A model generated the notes under the pieces. It searched no databases and was not told the DNA's origin. It saw nothing but the letters and a program-made list of their open reading frames with translations. Below, one piece after another: positions 45,465 to 56,773 of a stretch of 64,000 bases of DNA. A program made the position numbers and the translations under genes. Source of the DNA: Rhizoctonia solani. Taxonomy: Eukaryota > Basidiomycota > Agaricomycetes > Cantharellales > Ceratobasidiaceae. Each line of letters starts with the position of its first letter. Within the stretch, counting starts at the first letter, position 1. Where the stretch lies: positions 1,612,001-1,676,000 of the forward strand of contig NC_057373.1 in the NCBI RefSeq assembly GCF_016906535.1. The letters run 5' to 3'.

Positions 45465-46922
45465 TTATGAGGCCTCTTCTGGCGGTACCTCGGACCGTTT
45501 CCATCGTGATAGACGTGAATCATACCGGTTCAGTAATAATCGCTCGACCCAGCCTCCAGGTGGGAAGGCCTTTTCCCACTGATTGTGCAAATGCACGGAA
45601 AACACGTTGCCGAGTGCAACATCCAGCTCTCCACCCTCGGCTAGCCCGGTCTTGTCTCCCGCTGTGATTCGACCCTCGCCCCATTTCGCAGGGTCCTTTT
45701 TGAAGGGGTCAGGTAGCCGATTGTCGAGACGACAACTTCGACCGTCAGAAAAACAAAATGGCAGGACTTTGAAAGGTTGGATTCCCTCATGAACAAGCCG
45801 ACGCCATACCTTGAGGTACAAGGAAGAACCCCAGTCTGTGGTACCCGGACGAGGCGGAGGAGAGGTGCCGATGATATGGAAAGCTTCACACAAGTATGGG
45901 GAATGTTTGTAAAAGTGCATCAAGGCGCCATTTAGTGGCGTGTAAAGCTTATCTAGGCAGGAGATTAACGCTGCCCGAGCCCCCTTAAATTGGAGTTGCT
46001 TACCATAACAGTCCCATTGGGTGACAAATTCGTGCTCTAGGAGCGGAGACAGATCTCTTGTGAGTAACGAGTCCATGTCTATCCATATGCCACCTTCTGC
46101 CCACGTAACCAACAAACGAATCAGATCACCGTCGACCCAGGCCCGTTTATCTCGCTGATGGAGCAACGAGGACCCCTCTAGGCTGGTCCCTTTTGCCAAC
46201 TGATCGACATTGACACGACGTACTTGAAAAATAGTGCTGGGGTACCTAGAGGTAAATTGCATGACGTATTTATTATCACGAAGGTCCCCGTTTGACCAGA
46301 GAATAAGGGTCGAGTGAGCCAGATCCTGAGTAGCGAAAAAGGACTTGAGCATCCATGATTGTCGCTCGCCAAATGGGTTCAGATCCTTTCGCCAGTAAGT
46401 ATGAAAGTAAGTGTGGTGTTTCTCGGCTGTGTCTTGGGCTTTGTCTCGCCCAACTGTTCCGGCAAAGTCGTAGCAGTCCATACCCATCCGCAAGGGCACA
46501 CCCGCCTGTATTTCCCAGCGTTTGGGCCTATCGAGGGCCCATGACGCATTATACGAGGTGCGGGCGATGTTTTCTGGGCGAAAACAGCCAGCAAGGGGCT
46601 CTACCTTGAGGACCTCTTCTCTGATCCAGCTGCGCCGGAAGAACATGATTTCGATATGGGGCTCCCATAGTCTCCAGAGGGCAAACAAACAGAGGACAAG
46701 AAAGCCCAGGATCCACTTCAAGAAAGATACCCAGGTCTTGGGACGTCGGGGCAGAGCAAAGTGAATCCGCCGCCGTCTTTTCGATGGTCCTGCCGCACGG
46801 TATTCAGCCGAATCCGGAGAGGCTGCCCTTCTATGGCTGGCATGGGTGCTGTGCCCGTTACCGGTAATGATCCGAGTGTCGTACAAGGGGAGTCTCACAG
46901 ATGCCGCTCGGGGTCGTTGCAT
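45465..46922 (-). CDS. Type II Golgi glycosyltransferase with DXD motif (GT32-like)
   Basis: Two exons (46922-46004, 45952-45465) give 468 residues. The 51-nt stretch between them could be read through in frame, but skipping it restores WDCYDKLYTPLNGALMHF, a better fit. A short basic cytosolic tail precedes a single anchor helix (WVSFLKWILGFLVLCLFALW). The lumenal part has the GT32 sugar-binding core: TLILWSNGDL, KRAWVDGDLIRLLVTWAEGG and the DXD motif in GIWIDMDSLL. It therefore resembles Och1/alpha-1,4-type GT32 enzymes that use a nucleotide sugar and Mn2+. The linkage formed cannot be told from sequence. The protein ends at the TAA/TGA region at 45465. Confidence 0.88.
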   Translation of the reverse strand: MQRPRAASVRLPLYDTRIITGNGHSTHASHRRAASPDSAEYRAAGPSKRRRRIHFALPRRPKTWVSFLKWILGFLVLCLFALWRLWEPHIEIMFFRRSWIREEVLKVEPLAGCFRPENIARTSYNASWALDRPKRWEIQAGVPLRMGMDCYDFAGTVGRDKAQDTAEKHHTYFHTYWRKDLNPFGERQSWMLKSFFATQDLAHSTLILWSNGDLRDNKYVMQFTSRYPSTIFQVRRVNVDQLAKGTSLEGSSLLHQRDKRAWVDGDLIRLLVTWAEGGIWIDMDSLLTRDLSPLLEHEFVTQWDCYGKQLQFKGARAALISCLDKLYTPLNGALMHFYKHSPYLCEAFHIIGTSPPPRPGTTDWGSSLYLKVWRRLVHEGIQPFKVLPFCFSDGRSCRLDNRLPDPFKKDPAKWGEGRITAGDKTGLAEGGELDVALGNVFSVHLHNQWEKAFPPGGWVERLLLNRYDSRLSRWKRSEVPPEEAS

Positions 46923-47656
46923 GGCGAGTTGGCTTGCAATTGGGCTGGGTCTGCTGGAGCACGCGGGGATTAACTCCGAGTTTCAGGCAGGAAAAAAAAA
47001 ATAAAGAGCTTACCGAATAGGCTCAAGGGGCCAAACTTTTTACACGGTTTTTCTCAGCGTTGATCGAGAAAGCTTTCCTTGGGGTTAGAATGAGCCATTG
47101 CGATGCATGCGAGATTAGGACCAACTTGATTATAGTTCTCAACTGTAAAGTACCCAGAACATGAACATGCGATGTTTTCACAACCGCTCAACCCCCAATC
47201 GTAAACTTAAGAACACGAGATAAAATAAGAATAGATCGTCAATTATCGTAAGAGTTTGGCCTGGTCGCGCTCAGGATCGCGTCGGCGCTTATACTAATGT
47301 AATGCTGACCAATGGATCTGGAGAGCATCCTTCTTTTTCAATACAGGATCGGCAACAAGGATAATGAATTACAATGCAACACACCAAACAGCAATGCGCG
47401 AACGTGACAGGGAAAAAAGGACCCGGATAATAACGGGATAATAGAAGAAAAAGAAAGATAATAGCGTTAGGCCTCAACAATGTGAACAAAAGTACATTGG
47501 TAAAAATATAAAAGAAACCCACTATACGCGCAGTTACCATACAATGCATTACCTCGTAACTCAGGCTCTTGTCGCTTCACTCCACTTCCCTCTCTTCATA
47601 TCCTACCCCCCCCTTCCTCGCCTCGAACCAACGCCTTTACCTTCATACTACCATAT
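46923..47656. other. Intergenic region, no gene seen
   Basis: About 730 bp between two minus-strand genes. An A-run lies at 46990-47000. The minus-strand ORF at 47289-47549 is hydrophobic but low-complexity and unsupported. Confidence 0.4.
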
Positions 47657-49388
47657 TCATTTGTTCACACGATTTATCTCTGGGGAGCTGCACCGCGTCC
47701 GTTGGGCCCTCCCCCACGATGTCCCCCCTAGGTTGCCCGCGGCCTTGACCCCCATGTGCACCGCCATTACGGGGCTGCTGCCATCCGTTGGTTGACCGTT
47801 GGTTCCCGAGCGGTTGTTAGACTCGGGTCCAGAGCCGCGGTTGCTCGGAACCTGGCCCGCAGGCTCGTCAATCGCACTTGGCGCAACGTAGAGGCTCTTG
47901 TTAATCTCGGCTGGAATTGGCTGGATCTCCGTCCCCAACTCTTGCTCAATGCGATATAGGTTGAACCTATCGTCGTAAGTAATGAGGTTGATCGCCAGAC
48001 CCAGATGTCCAAAACGGCCAGAGCGACCAATACGATGCAAGTAGGTTTCCGAATGCTTTGGAAAGTCAAAGTTAATCACAACGTTAACCGCCTGGATGTC
48101 GATACCACGTGTCAGGAGATCTGTTATGCCGTTAATTCTATTCATATATTCATATATATCCGTATGCTTCCACTTACCTGAGCACACCAAGTTGCGGCAT
48201 ACGCCATTGCGGAAATCGTGAAAAACGCGATTGCGAGCGGATTGAACCATTTTTGCGTGGGAGTAGAAGCACGAGTACCCAAGTTCCGTAACCTTCTTGG
48301 CTAATAGCTCGACACGGTTCGTCGAGTTACAGAAGATAATTGATTGGTTGATTTGAAGCTGGGGTATTGTACATGAGATTGGTCCCCAAGATCACCAGCC
48401 CATAAAACTCACCTTGGCAAATAATGTATTGAGGCAGTGAACCTTCTGGCGCTCCTCCACAAAAGCGTAATACTGAGTTACACCACGTAGCGTTAGCTCG
48501 TCCATCAGGTTGATCTCGTGCGGGGACTTCATATGCTTGTCCTACACCGCTGCCTAAGTATACAGTATAGCATACAATCCCAAACAGTCGCATTCACCTT
48601 GAATTGCTTGACGATCATCGGGAACGTCGCGCTGAAAAGCATAACCTGGCGATCCGACGGGACAAACGACAACAATTGCTCCATCACTGGCGTGAATTCC
48701 GGCGATAGCAGCTTATCCGCCTCGTCCATGACAAACACGCGACATTGGGACAAATCGGCCACTTGCTTGCCGGCAAGATCCAGAATTCGACCCGGCGTAC
48801 CCACCAAGACGTGGACCGCCTCGGAGAGACGGATGATATCATCTTTAAGGGTGGTCCCTCCGGTCGTAACCATCACGTTAATGCCCATGTGTTTCCCCAA
48901 GTTTTTACAAACTTGGGCCGTTTGGAGGGCAAGTTCTCGAGTAGGGGTCAGAAGCATTGCTTGGATCTTGGGTTTCGTGGGGTCGACTTGCTGTAACGAA
49001 GGAATAGTGAACGCTGCAGTTTTACCAGTACCGTTTTTCGCGCGGGCCAGAATGTCTCGCCGAGTGAGTGCGACGGGGATAGCTTCTTCTTGGATCGGTG
49101 AGGGGCGCTCGAAACCGGCTTCGAAAATTCCCATCAGTAATTCGCGTCGGAGTCCCATGTCCTCGAATTCGAGCCCTTTGGTAGCAGTCACGTCCTGCCG
49201 GAAGAAAAATCAGGTAAATGCGAAACGGATCCTACCATGGACGTACCTCGGTTTGAGGGCGATCATCTTTAGGTGGTGCGCGTAGCCCAGACTTCCAGTC
49301 CTCATTAGAACTAATGAAATTGGTCAGGTCAGGTAAGTCTAATATGCATACCGACTCACGCCGATGAATTGTTAGTTGCGGATGCCAT
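47657..49388 (-). CDS. DHH1: DEAD-box RNA helicase Dhh1 (DDX6)
   Basis: Six exons (49388-49360, 49310-49247, 49194-48598, 48541-48413, 48358-48178, 48120-47657) form an open frame of 487 residues. All helicase motifs are in order: the Q-motif [16 protein letters not shown], motif [14 protein letters not shown], Ib [74 protein letters not shown] and [17 protein letters not shown]. Dhh1 acts in cytoplasmic P-bodies in decapping and translational repression with CCR4-NOT. The C-terminal tail looks frame-shifted twice (runs at about 47805-47807 and 47723-47728). With one G added at each place the tail becomes Gly/Arg/Gln-rich, ending near 47674, as is normal for this family. Confidence 0.95.
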
Positions 49389-49848
49389 GATCGAGTCAAG
49401 TGGATGAAGAGGTTGTGTCACAGGTAATTTACGGTGTAACAGACTGAACTATGATGGTCCAAGTGCGGTGGGTCGATGTGAGCTTTCTGGGGAACGTCCA
49501 AGGGCAATGGTGTGGTTTGCTACTTGGATGAATATTGATCTGTTTAGAGTTTGTTGCAGAGTTTTAGATTTATTACAGCCGCAATTAATCAGCAGTAGTG
49601 GGTGTAGGCAGGCGTAGTAGAGGCTTGCTTTGCCTAGGGGCTCGGATGTGGTCTGGCGAAACGGAGGCGCGCAAGAGGGGGTTTGGCCTCGTTAGTGCCG
49701 CGGAATCCCTTCCCTGAGCTAAACGCCGGGGCTTCGCATCCACCCATCTGGCCATCAACTTTTGGATCAAGGCAACAATAAATGCCAGTAAATTCTCATA
49801 CAATCGCCATCAACCAACTGAATATTAATGTAAGGGGGAACATTTAAT
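49389..49848. other. Intergenic region, no gene seen
   Basis: 5' flank of DHH1 and 3' flank of the LRR gene. No feature is seen. Confidence 0.4.
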
Positions 49849-51129
49849 CTATGCCAGTAGCCGTCCTTCAAATCTATTGCAGCCCACAGCGAGCAAGTAG
49901 TCTTCGATCCACTCGTGCCTACGCTTCGATTTATCGACATGGTTCGAAAAGAGAACTGGTAGAGTGGTTATACTGGACGCGTAATTGCAAATGCGGATGT
50001 GTTGCGCGTCAGATAGTGTGACATGCAAGAATCGCAGGATATAGTGTTGGAGTTCAGGTACCAATCGCCGCCACGGAAATGCCGACGGATTATGTACTGG
50101 CTGTCGCGTTTGGGGCTCACGGACGAGGAGCAGCGTTCTCGCTATGACCAAAAGTTCTCTCGATTCGTATTCTACCCTTCTAAGCCTCACAGCATTGCGC
50201 TCCAACGCGAGTTGAAGTGCAGCCGAGGCGATCTCTGGAAGCGACGAATCATCTCTTGATTCTACTCCGTCGGTCTTCATGCTATTAGCGAATACCTCCA
50301 TTCTGTATAAAGTGGTATTTCCCGCCAAAAGGCTTTCAATCAAACCTTTTAGTCCTTTATTTGAGAGATGGTTTGCATTGAGGTGAAGACCTCGTAGGCC
50401 GTAACAAGCTGGAGATGTGAGGTACTTGTTCAGTGCCGGCAATGAGGATCTAGTGAGTCCCGCTCTGGAGAGATGAAGCTCTCGGAGATACGGGGCATTC
50501 AAATGACCCAAAAAATGGACAATAAACTTGTCCGATAGCCTCTCGTTATTGGCCAAGGTTACCACCTGAACCCGGGAACGGTTCAGGGCGGCGGCGAAGG
50601 CTTTGGTCGACGTGCTAGAACCTGATATGTTGTTCTAATACTCAGAACAGTAGTTTGAGCACCATAGCCGTGTGTTTATATTGTGCGATGTACTACTTAC
50701 ACCCCCCAAACACAGTCTTCTCAACGCTGTATTATCTTGAATGTAACGCGAAATGATACTGAGGCCAAGATCGTTGATGCCGCAGCCGTTTAGATTGAGC
50801 TCCTCGATGTCCAAGTGCCGGTTCAGACATAGGAAGTCAATGATCATTGATAAGCCCAAGTCGCCGAGCGGATTGTGTCCCAGGTTGATATGTGTGATAT
50901 AGGGTGTAAGTCTGATTTGTTGCAATACAACCTCCGCTCCTAAACACATATCGGTCAATTCATCGCGAGGGAAAGTACTGAGTAGGAAAATGAATCCGTT
51001 GGGCATCATACCTTGTTGCCCGCTAAGGCCATAATCATATAGGTCTACATGGGTTTTGGATGCTAACCCGTCTTTAAGCTGTGGTTGGCCTAGTCCCAGC
51101 GCTCTAAACAGCAGATCTAGGTTCTGCAT
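49849..51129 (-). CDS. Leucine-rich-repeat (RNI-like) protein
   Basis: Two exons (51129-50701, 50634-49849), joined at a perfect GTAAGT donor after GGT, give 404 residues. At least six ribonuclease-inhibitor-type LRRs are visible: ITHINLGHNPLGDLGLSMII, IEELNLNGCGINDLGLSII, LRRLCLGGNNIS, LRELHLSRAGL, LRGLHLNANHLSNKGLKGLI and LYRMEVFANSM. The C-terminal 110 residues are Arg-rich with an Ala/Leu helix and a motif FPWRRLVPELQHYILRFLH that recalls an F-box-like segment placed at the end. The domain order is LRR then F-box-like; no catalytic part is present. It is probably a protein-binding scaffold or ubiquitin-ligase receptor. I do not recognise a named orthologue. Confidence 0.83.
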
Positions 51130-51537
51130 GGCAGTAATGCGGTTGGAACTTAGAGCACAGTATGGCTTGAAAGAACTATGAACTAGAACAATATCCAGGT
51201 AGTAGCTACAGAAGTAGATCGCGGTAGCAACGTGTCAATACTAGTCTTAAAGTACGTGTAAGAACTTAAGGAGGTGGGAACGAAACCTCGTGGTGGTGGG
51301 AATAGATACGATCATATGAGTCGCGATTATGTAGCCTAGCCTAGGTTCATTTGTTATTGTCCCTAAACGACGATATGATTGTAGGCAACGTTTAAGTATA
51401 GAAGATACAAAAGGAAAGCATGCAGGGAAGGAAAGAAAACGCGTTTACAAAAACAGCTAGATTGCATAGATAATGTCCCTAATAAATGTGATTCCAGAGA
51501 AAGGAGTGATACAAACGAAAGATGAAAATGTAAAACA
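51130..51537. other. Intergenic region, no gene seen
   Basis: 5' flank of the LRR gene and 3' flank of ATG11, both on the minus strand. No feature is seen. Confidence 0.4.
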
Positions 51538-54500
51538 CTACTCTATTTCTGAAAGAGCCGGGGATGCACGAGCTTGTTCCAATATGGGTTTGCGTCTAAT
51601 TGGCAAACCCAAATTACTTGCTATGTTAGCTAATGTGCTGCCTGCACTGATGCCCGGGCTGATGGACGTGGGCCTCCTTTGCGCCAGTGCGATACTGCTC
51701 ATGCCCTCAAAAGCAGATCCAGAAGGTGATGGGGTGGTACCAGGCTCGGGAGTGGCGCCCGAAGATGTTGCCGGTACAGCAGGGTCGGATAACGCGGTAG
51801 TTGCAGCAGCTTTATTGGACCCATTGAATTGAGGTCGACGGGCCCTGAAGATAGCCGGACATTAGCATACCAAATGATGATGGCTGGTGAACTCACGAAG
51901 ACAGCGAGGTTGTACGTGATCTTGACCTCTCGGGGTTCACATTCCGTTGGTTAGAAAATGTAGAAGAGGGACGGGGCGATGATGGTACGGGCGCTTGTGC
52001 TAACACTTTGGAAAGGGAAGAGGGTCCTGCTGAAGGGCTCACACTCATCTTACTAAAGTAACGTGGGGGAGATGGAGGTCGAGGTCCGAACTTTTGGCCA
52101 GGAGACCCGGTAACTCCAGGTGATGTACCCTCCTTGTCCGAGATTGATTGTGGTAATGCTGTGGCCATTGCAGTCGTTTCCGTCCATGAGGATATGCGTT
52201 CTCTTGCTTCATACGAGGCGATTGAGAGCGGACGAGTGAGGTTAGAATCCACGCGTTTCTTAGCGGCACTACTCGGTTGAGTCCAATCCTCGACATCCAG
52301 TAGATGGAATTTAACGCCGTCCCCAAGCCTAAAGGTAGATGTCAATGATGAAACGAGGCGCATAATGGTGGACATACCCAAATGGGTTTCCATTGGGTCG
52401 CTTGCATATAGAATCTCAAGATCAGTGAATGTATCTTTGGCAGTATATAGCAACCTACCTTGCTATCTGCAATTCTCTCGGTGATTGACACAATACGAGC
52501 CACAATCCATTCACGAGACTTCAGTAGTTCGCTAATATCTTCTGTTGCATTCAGGAAGTAATGGGGGAATGCGACTGTTCAATTAAAATGTGTCACTTTC
52601 CCTGAATGCTTCCGGAACTAAGACACAACACACCATTGAACGCTGCCCAGGGCTTCGCTATTGAGTTTCTAGTTGGTAAAAACAATGCTAGGTCCCCTCG
52701 AGCGAAATTTCTAAACGTAATTTTGCTCTTGGAACGCTCGCTGCATGCAAATTAGTTGCCTACTGGATGCGCAAATACGTTTAACTTACCGATATTCTTT
52801 GGACAATTTAAGATACTTGCGGGCATTAGTTCCTACCTTAGCTACTGCGTCTTCAAGTAATTTAGAGTCGAATGCCGCCAATGCATCAATCATCGCTTGA
52901 GGATGAGCTGGATCGAAGTCTGGCAGAGGGGCGGGCAGCTCGATTGCGAGGGGAGGGGCTAATGGCGTTTCGACTGATTGATTGGGATTACCGTCAATTC
53001 CGTTCGAGTTTGCTCTCGAAGCCTTGAGAAGACTCTGAGCCACAGATAGTGCTTGGGTTTGACTCGCATACAAGTTGTGCACCGCTGCAGCTAATTTGGA
53101 CATTGTATCGCTGGAAGTGCCGAACTTTGCCTCAATCTGCTGTTTGTCTTCTTCAAGTCGAGATACTTGAAGTTGGAGCTTCTGAATCTCGCTCGAGTTA
53201 TGATTATCGAGAGCGTTGCGAAGTTCTGCAACCTGTTGTTCCAGAACGGCTGTTTGGCCGGCTTTAGCCCCACGTCTCAAATCGCATTCTGTACTAACCT
53301 CGATCACCATCCGTCTCGGCAATATGGTCTCGCAGCGAGCGCTCGGCTGCACTGACTTGTTCCTTCAGTATAGCATCCTTGTCCCGAATGATTTGATTCA
53401 GATCGTCTTTTTCTTGGTGCATGAGCTCCAAATCCTCCTCGAGCCGGCGATTTTGAGTCTGCAGTCGCTCCAAAGAAGCTTCGAGCTCAGTTTTCTGCTC
53501 CTCGAGCGCACTAAGCTTAGTAGCATCCTGTTTTACGATATTGCTAGCATGTGCACCGGCTCGCAATTGATCGACTTCCTGCTGTAGAGCATTTCGGACC
53601 CTTTCCGAGTCCTTTAAGCGCTGTTCGAGACCCTGTCGAGCCGCGAGTTCTGACGCGTGCTTGGCTCGAGTAACATCCAGCTCGATCTCGAGCCGTTCTA
53701 AACGTTGTTTGCCGGCAGATGCACTGGTCACTTCTTTCTGTAAACGTTCTGTCTCCACTTTCAGGGCTGCATTTTCACGTTGGAAAGCGATTTCTTGTTC
53801 CATTTTAGCAACCTGCGCTTCATGAAGCTGTTCGATTATCTCATGCATAGTGGACTGATCGCTTGTCGCTAGAATACCTGTCAGCGTCTTCTTGTGATCG
53901 AAACCCTCGACTCACATTGCCTTCGGGATTGGTAAATCCGCGATGCAGACAGCACTGTGTAGGCAGAGTTTAATGATATCAATTCAGTAGCTCAACTATC
54001 CATTGAAACTTACCAGCACGCTCAGCAAGCCTATCGAAATCTGACTCAATGTTGTCGAGCTTTGCTATAAGTCGCTCAAACGCGAGTCTAGCTTCGGAAG
54101 CAGGATTTAAGACACCAGGAGGGAGCGTCACCAAATTCGACGATCGTTCGATCTGAGAAAGGAGATCCAGGAACACTAAGAACAGCCGGTGAATCGCAAT
54201 CATTATTCCGGCCTGGTGTACATACCAGCAATGTCATGTCGCTCCATGGCAATAGCAGGTTCTTCTCCCCCACTGGTACTGATCTCCATGGTAGGCGCAG
54301 GCTCATCCATTCCTCGAGGATCAAACGGAAGTTGGCCATGGACCTCGCTGCGATATACTTGACGGCGTTTACGCTCATGTGATGATATCTTTGCTAAAAC
54401 TTCAGCAATTGCTTGCGCCTTTTCCGTAAAAAATCTACCTAAAATTAGATTTTAGCTCAATAGTGGGTTATCTGATAGAACATCCGGCTTACTGAATTCT

Positions 54501-55954
54501 CTTCGGCGTACAACTTCGATTACGGTTGCACCGTACATGTACAACATACTGTGCAGGCGTTGTAAGTGAGGAAACCCTCCTTTCTGTCGGAAATCGGATT
54601 CCAGCGTTGCAAGGGTCTCAGGTATACTGGACATCAGGCGTTGAATATCGGCGACTTCAGATAAAATCAAAAAGACGTGTTCTGTCGATTTGTTCTACAC
54701 ATGAGAATAATTAGTGGTAGGTTAACGGAGGAAGCAATCGATTACCTTGATGGAGCAGATGTCCAAGTATAGCTGTGCCATGCTCGACTGGCTTCCTACA
54801 ACATCTATTCCTTCAAGGCTAAATTTTTAGCTTTCACGTGGTAATGACAAGGGGTGAGTTACCTTGGGTTCCGTCTCCTAAGGCTCCAACAAATTTGTCT
54901 GCTTGTTCGACTAATAGAACGGCGTCGCTTGAACTGGCCAGGGAGGAGTGTGAGTTGTCCAACTCCAGGTTGTCTGCAGCCACCACTCACATGTTACCGT
55001 CCACCTTCGATTTCAGCTCAGCGACGCTCGCAACCAATTGATTGAACGTTTGCGATACAGTGCCATAGCGAGCAGACAAGTCGCCTGCGTAAGGTTAGTT
55101 ACCATGCTCAAGTTCTAGATGAACTTATATCTAAAAACTCACTGTGTAAACGCCCGCACGACTCCGCTACCATGTGCATCTTCGAACTAGAAACATAATC
55201 CCCAAGAGTTCTCTCGCGCCCCGTCGCCTCTACTCCTCGCCTTACAGTTATCGACAAAAACTCAGGATGTACCTTGACTTTGGATATGATTTCAAGATCG
55301 AATTTGTGGCCGTCAAGCAGTGATTGCTGGCGGTTGAGCTCACGCTGTGCCACACTGCGGAAAATATCGAATGCGTCCATCAATACGATGGCATGTGACT
55401 CTAAGTTTCGTAAAACAGTGGACAATGCCTGGCGTTGGATCTCGACGGACGTTCCTTGTGAACGAATATGCTCAAGGTACATTTCGGCATCATGTATTAC
55501 GTCTCCTGTAGCCTAGTGTTAGTGATTTAAGGACGTCAACCTGAATGATGAAATGAACCTGATGTTGGTAAAGTCGCATCCAGAACGAGCAGTTCATTGG
55601 GAGGATCACGACTATCATCCACCAGGTCACGGTTGAATATAAATATCGTCTGTCACCAGCATCAAGTTCAGTCGACTTGTGGTAAAGGGGACTGGGCTTA
55701 CGGGGTCAGGTCCTGATAAGAGCTCTTCTGCATTTTCTTCTCTTAGCTGTTCGCCACTTGATAAATAAATGAGCTGTGCCGCTGGTGGAATACCAGTCAA
55801 GCTCTGAAGGGCGAGACTCAGGTTTCCTTGTCTGTGAATATAAAGATATGATCAACCCAATAAATAACATTAAGCTGCATATTTACTGGTATAGCTCTTG
55901 GAAAGCCACATCGGGCTGTAGCTCTCTTCCCTCCTCGGCAGCAATGATTCGCAT
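51538..55954 (-). CDS. ATG11: Autophagy scaffold protein Atg11 (two coding breaks)
   Basis: Many exons run from the ATG at 55954 to the TAG at 51540-51538. An N-terminal ubiquitin-like part (MRIIAAEEGRELQPDVAFQE, TGIPPAAQLIYLSSGEQL, TIFIFNRDLVDDSRDPP) precedes a helical region with DVIHDAEMYLEHIRSQ. A long coiled coil follows (QRLERLEIELDVTRAKHASE, LEEQKTELEASLERLQTQN), and then the Atg11 C-terminal domain (FRNFARGDLALFLPTRNSI, AKPWAAFNVAFPHYFLN, RPNGNPFGLGDGVKFHLLD). The last exon (51844-51538) is Ser/Pro-rich. Atg11 is the selective-autophagy scaffold that joins cargo receptors to Atg1/Atg9 at the vacuole. Two defects are visible: an in-frame TGA at 54989-54987 and a frame change near 53296-53305. 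The rest of the gene splices cleanly. Confidence 0.88.
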
Positions 55955-56773
55955 TGTGGTCGTTCAGCCGTGGCGGTAGCGCGATAGCTTAGGTGAATAG
56001 TTGTGCTTCGATTTCGAATTGGAATTCGAGGCTCGAATATCACATGCATGTCGTTGTTGTGGTCTTGTGGCGCGCCGACTCTAACTCGGTCGCATCTGCA
56101 GATCCGTCAAGCCAGCCATTTGACAGGCACAGTGCGGCTTTGGCTAGGACCGTCCATTAAGGCTGTTGTAATGTTTATAGTCCATCTACGCGTCAATTCC
56201 TTCCGCTTGGGTTGCACGTGCAATAGGATCATGATCCTAGTCTCTGGAAAGTGTAGAATTCAAATAGGGGATCCTTACGAATAGATCTCCGCCCTTGGTT
56301 CACAGCTCTGCATCCATCACACGAGCCCCGTGCGGGGGGCCAACTTAATCTAGTTACCGTCCAATTCGCTTATGCCTGGTACAGCGAGACGCATCACGTC
56401 ACTTACACTTGGCTTTTTACAATTTATGTGAGGCATCGGTACGTGCTCGAAGCGTGGCATTTGTGACAAGCATCCTAACAGTAATCTCACCGATTCAAAA
56501 CCTGGGGACTTGAATGAATAAATTAACAATGTTTTGAAAGCACCATTCTTGTTTCGGGACCAATTGTTTATTGGGACCAACCCGGTGCGCATGCATCACG
56601 AAGCAGTAGTTGGCTCTAAACCAACTCGGTCATCACTGAAATTTAGCGAGGGACGGCATTTTCAAGTACAGCCAGTGTATAGTCTGCTGCTCACATGCTA
56701 GAAATGCCGGCTATAAAGGCATGATCGAGCAGCCGAAGAACTAATACACACCGACTACCCGCCGGAATTGAAC
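55955..56773. other. Intergenic region between divergent genes
   Basis: About 820 bp, presumably the promoters of ATG11 and the F-box/LRR-like gene. The minus-strand ORF at 56350-56592 has no recognisable motif. Confidence 0.4.
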
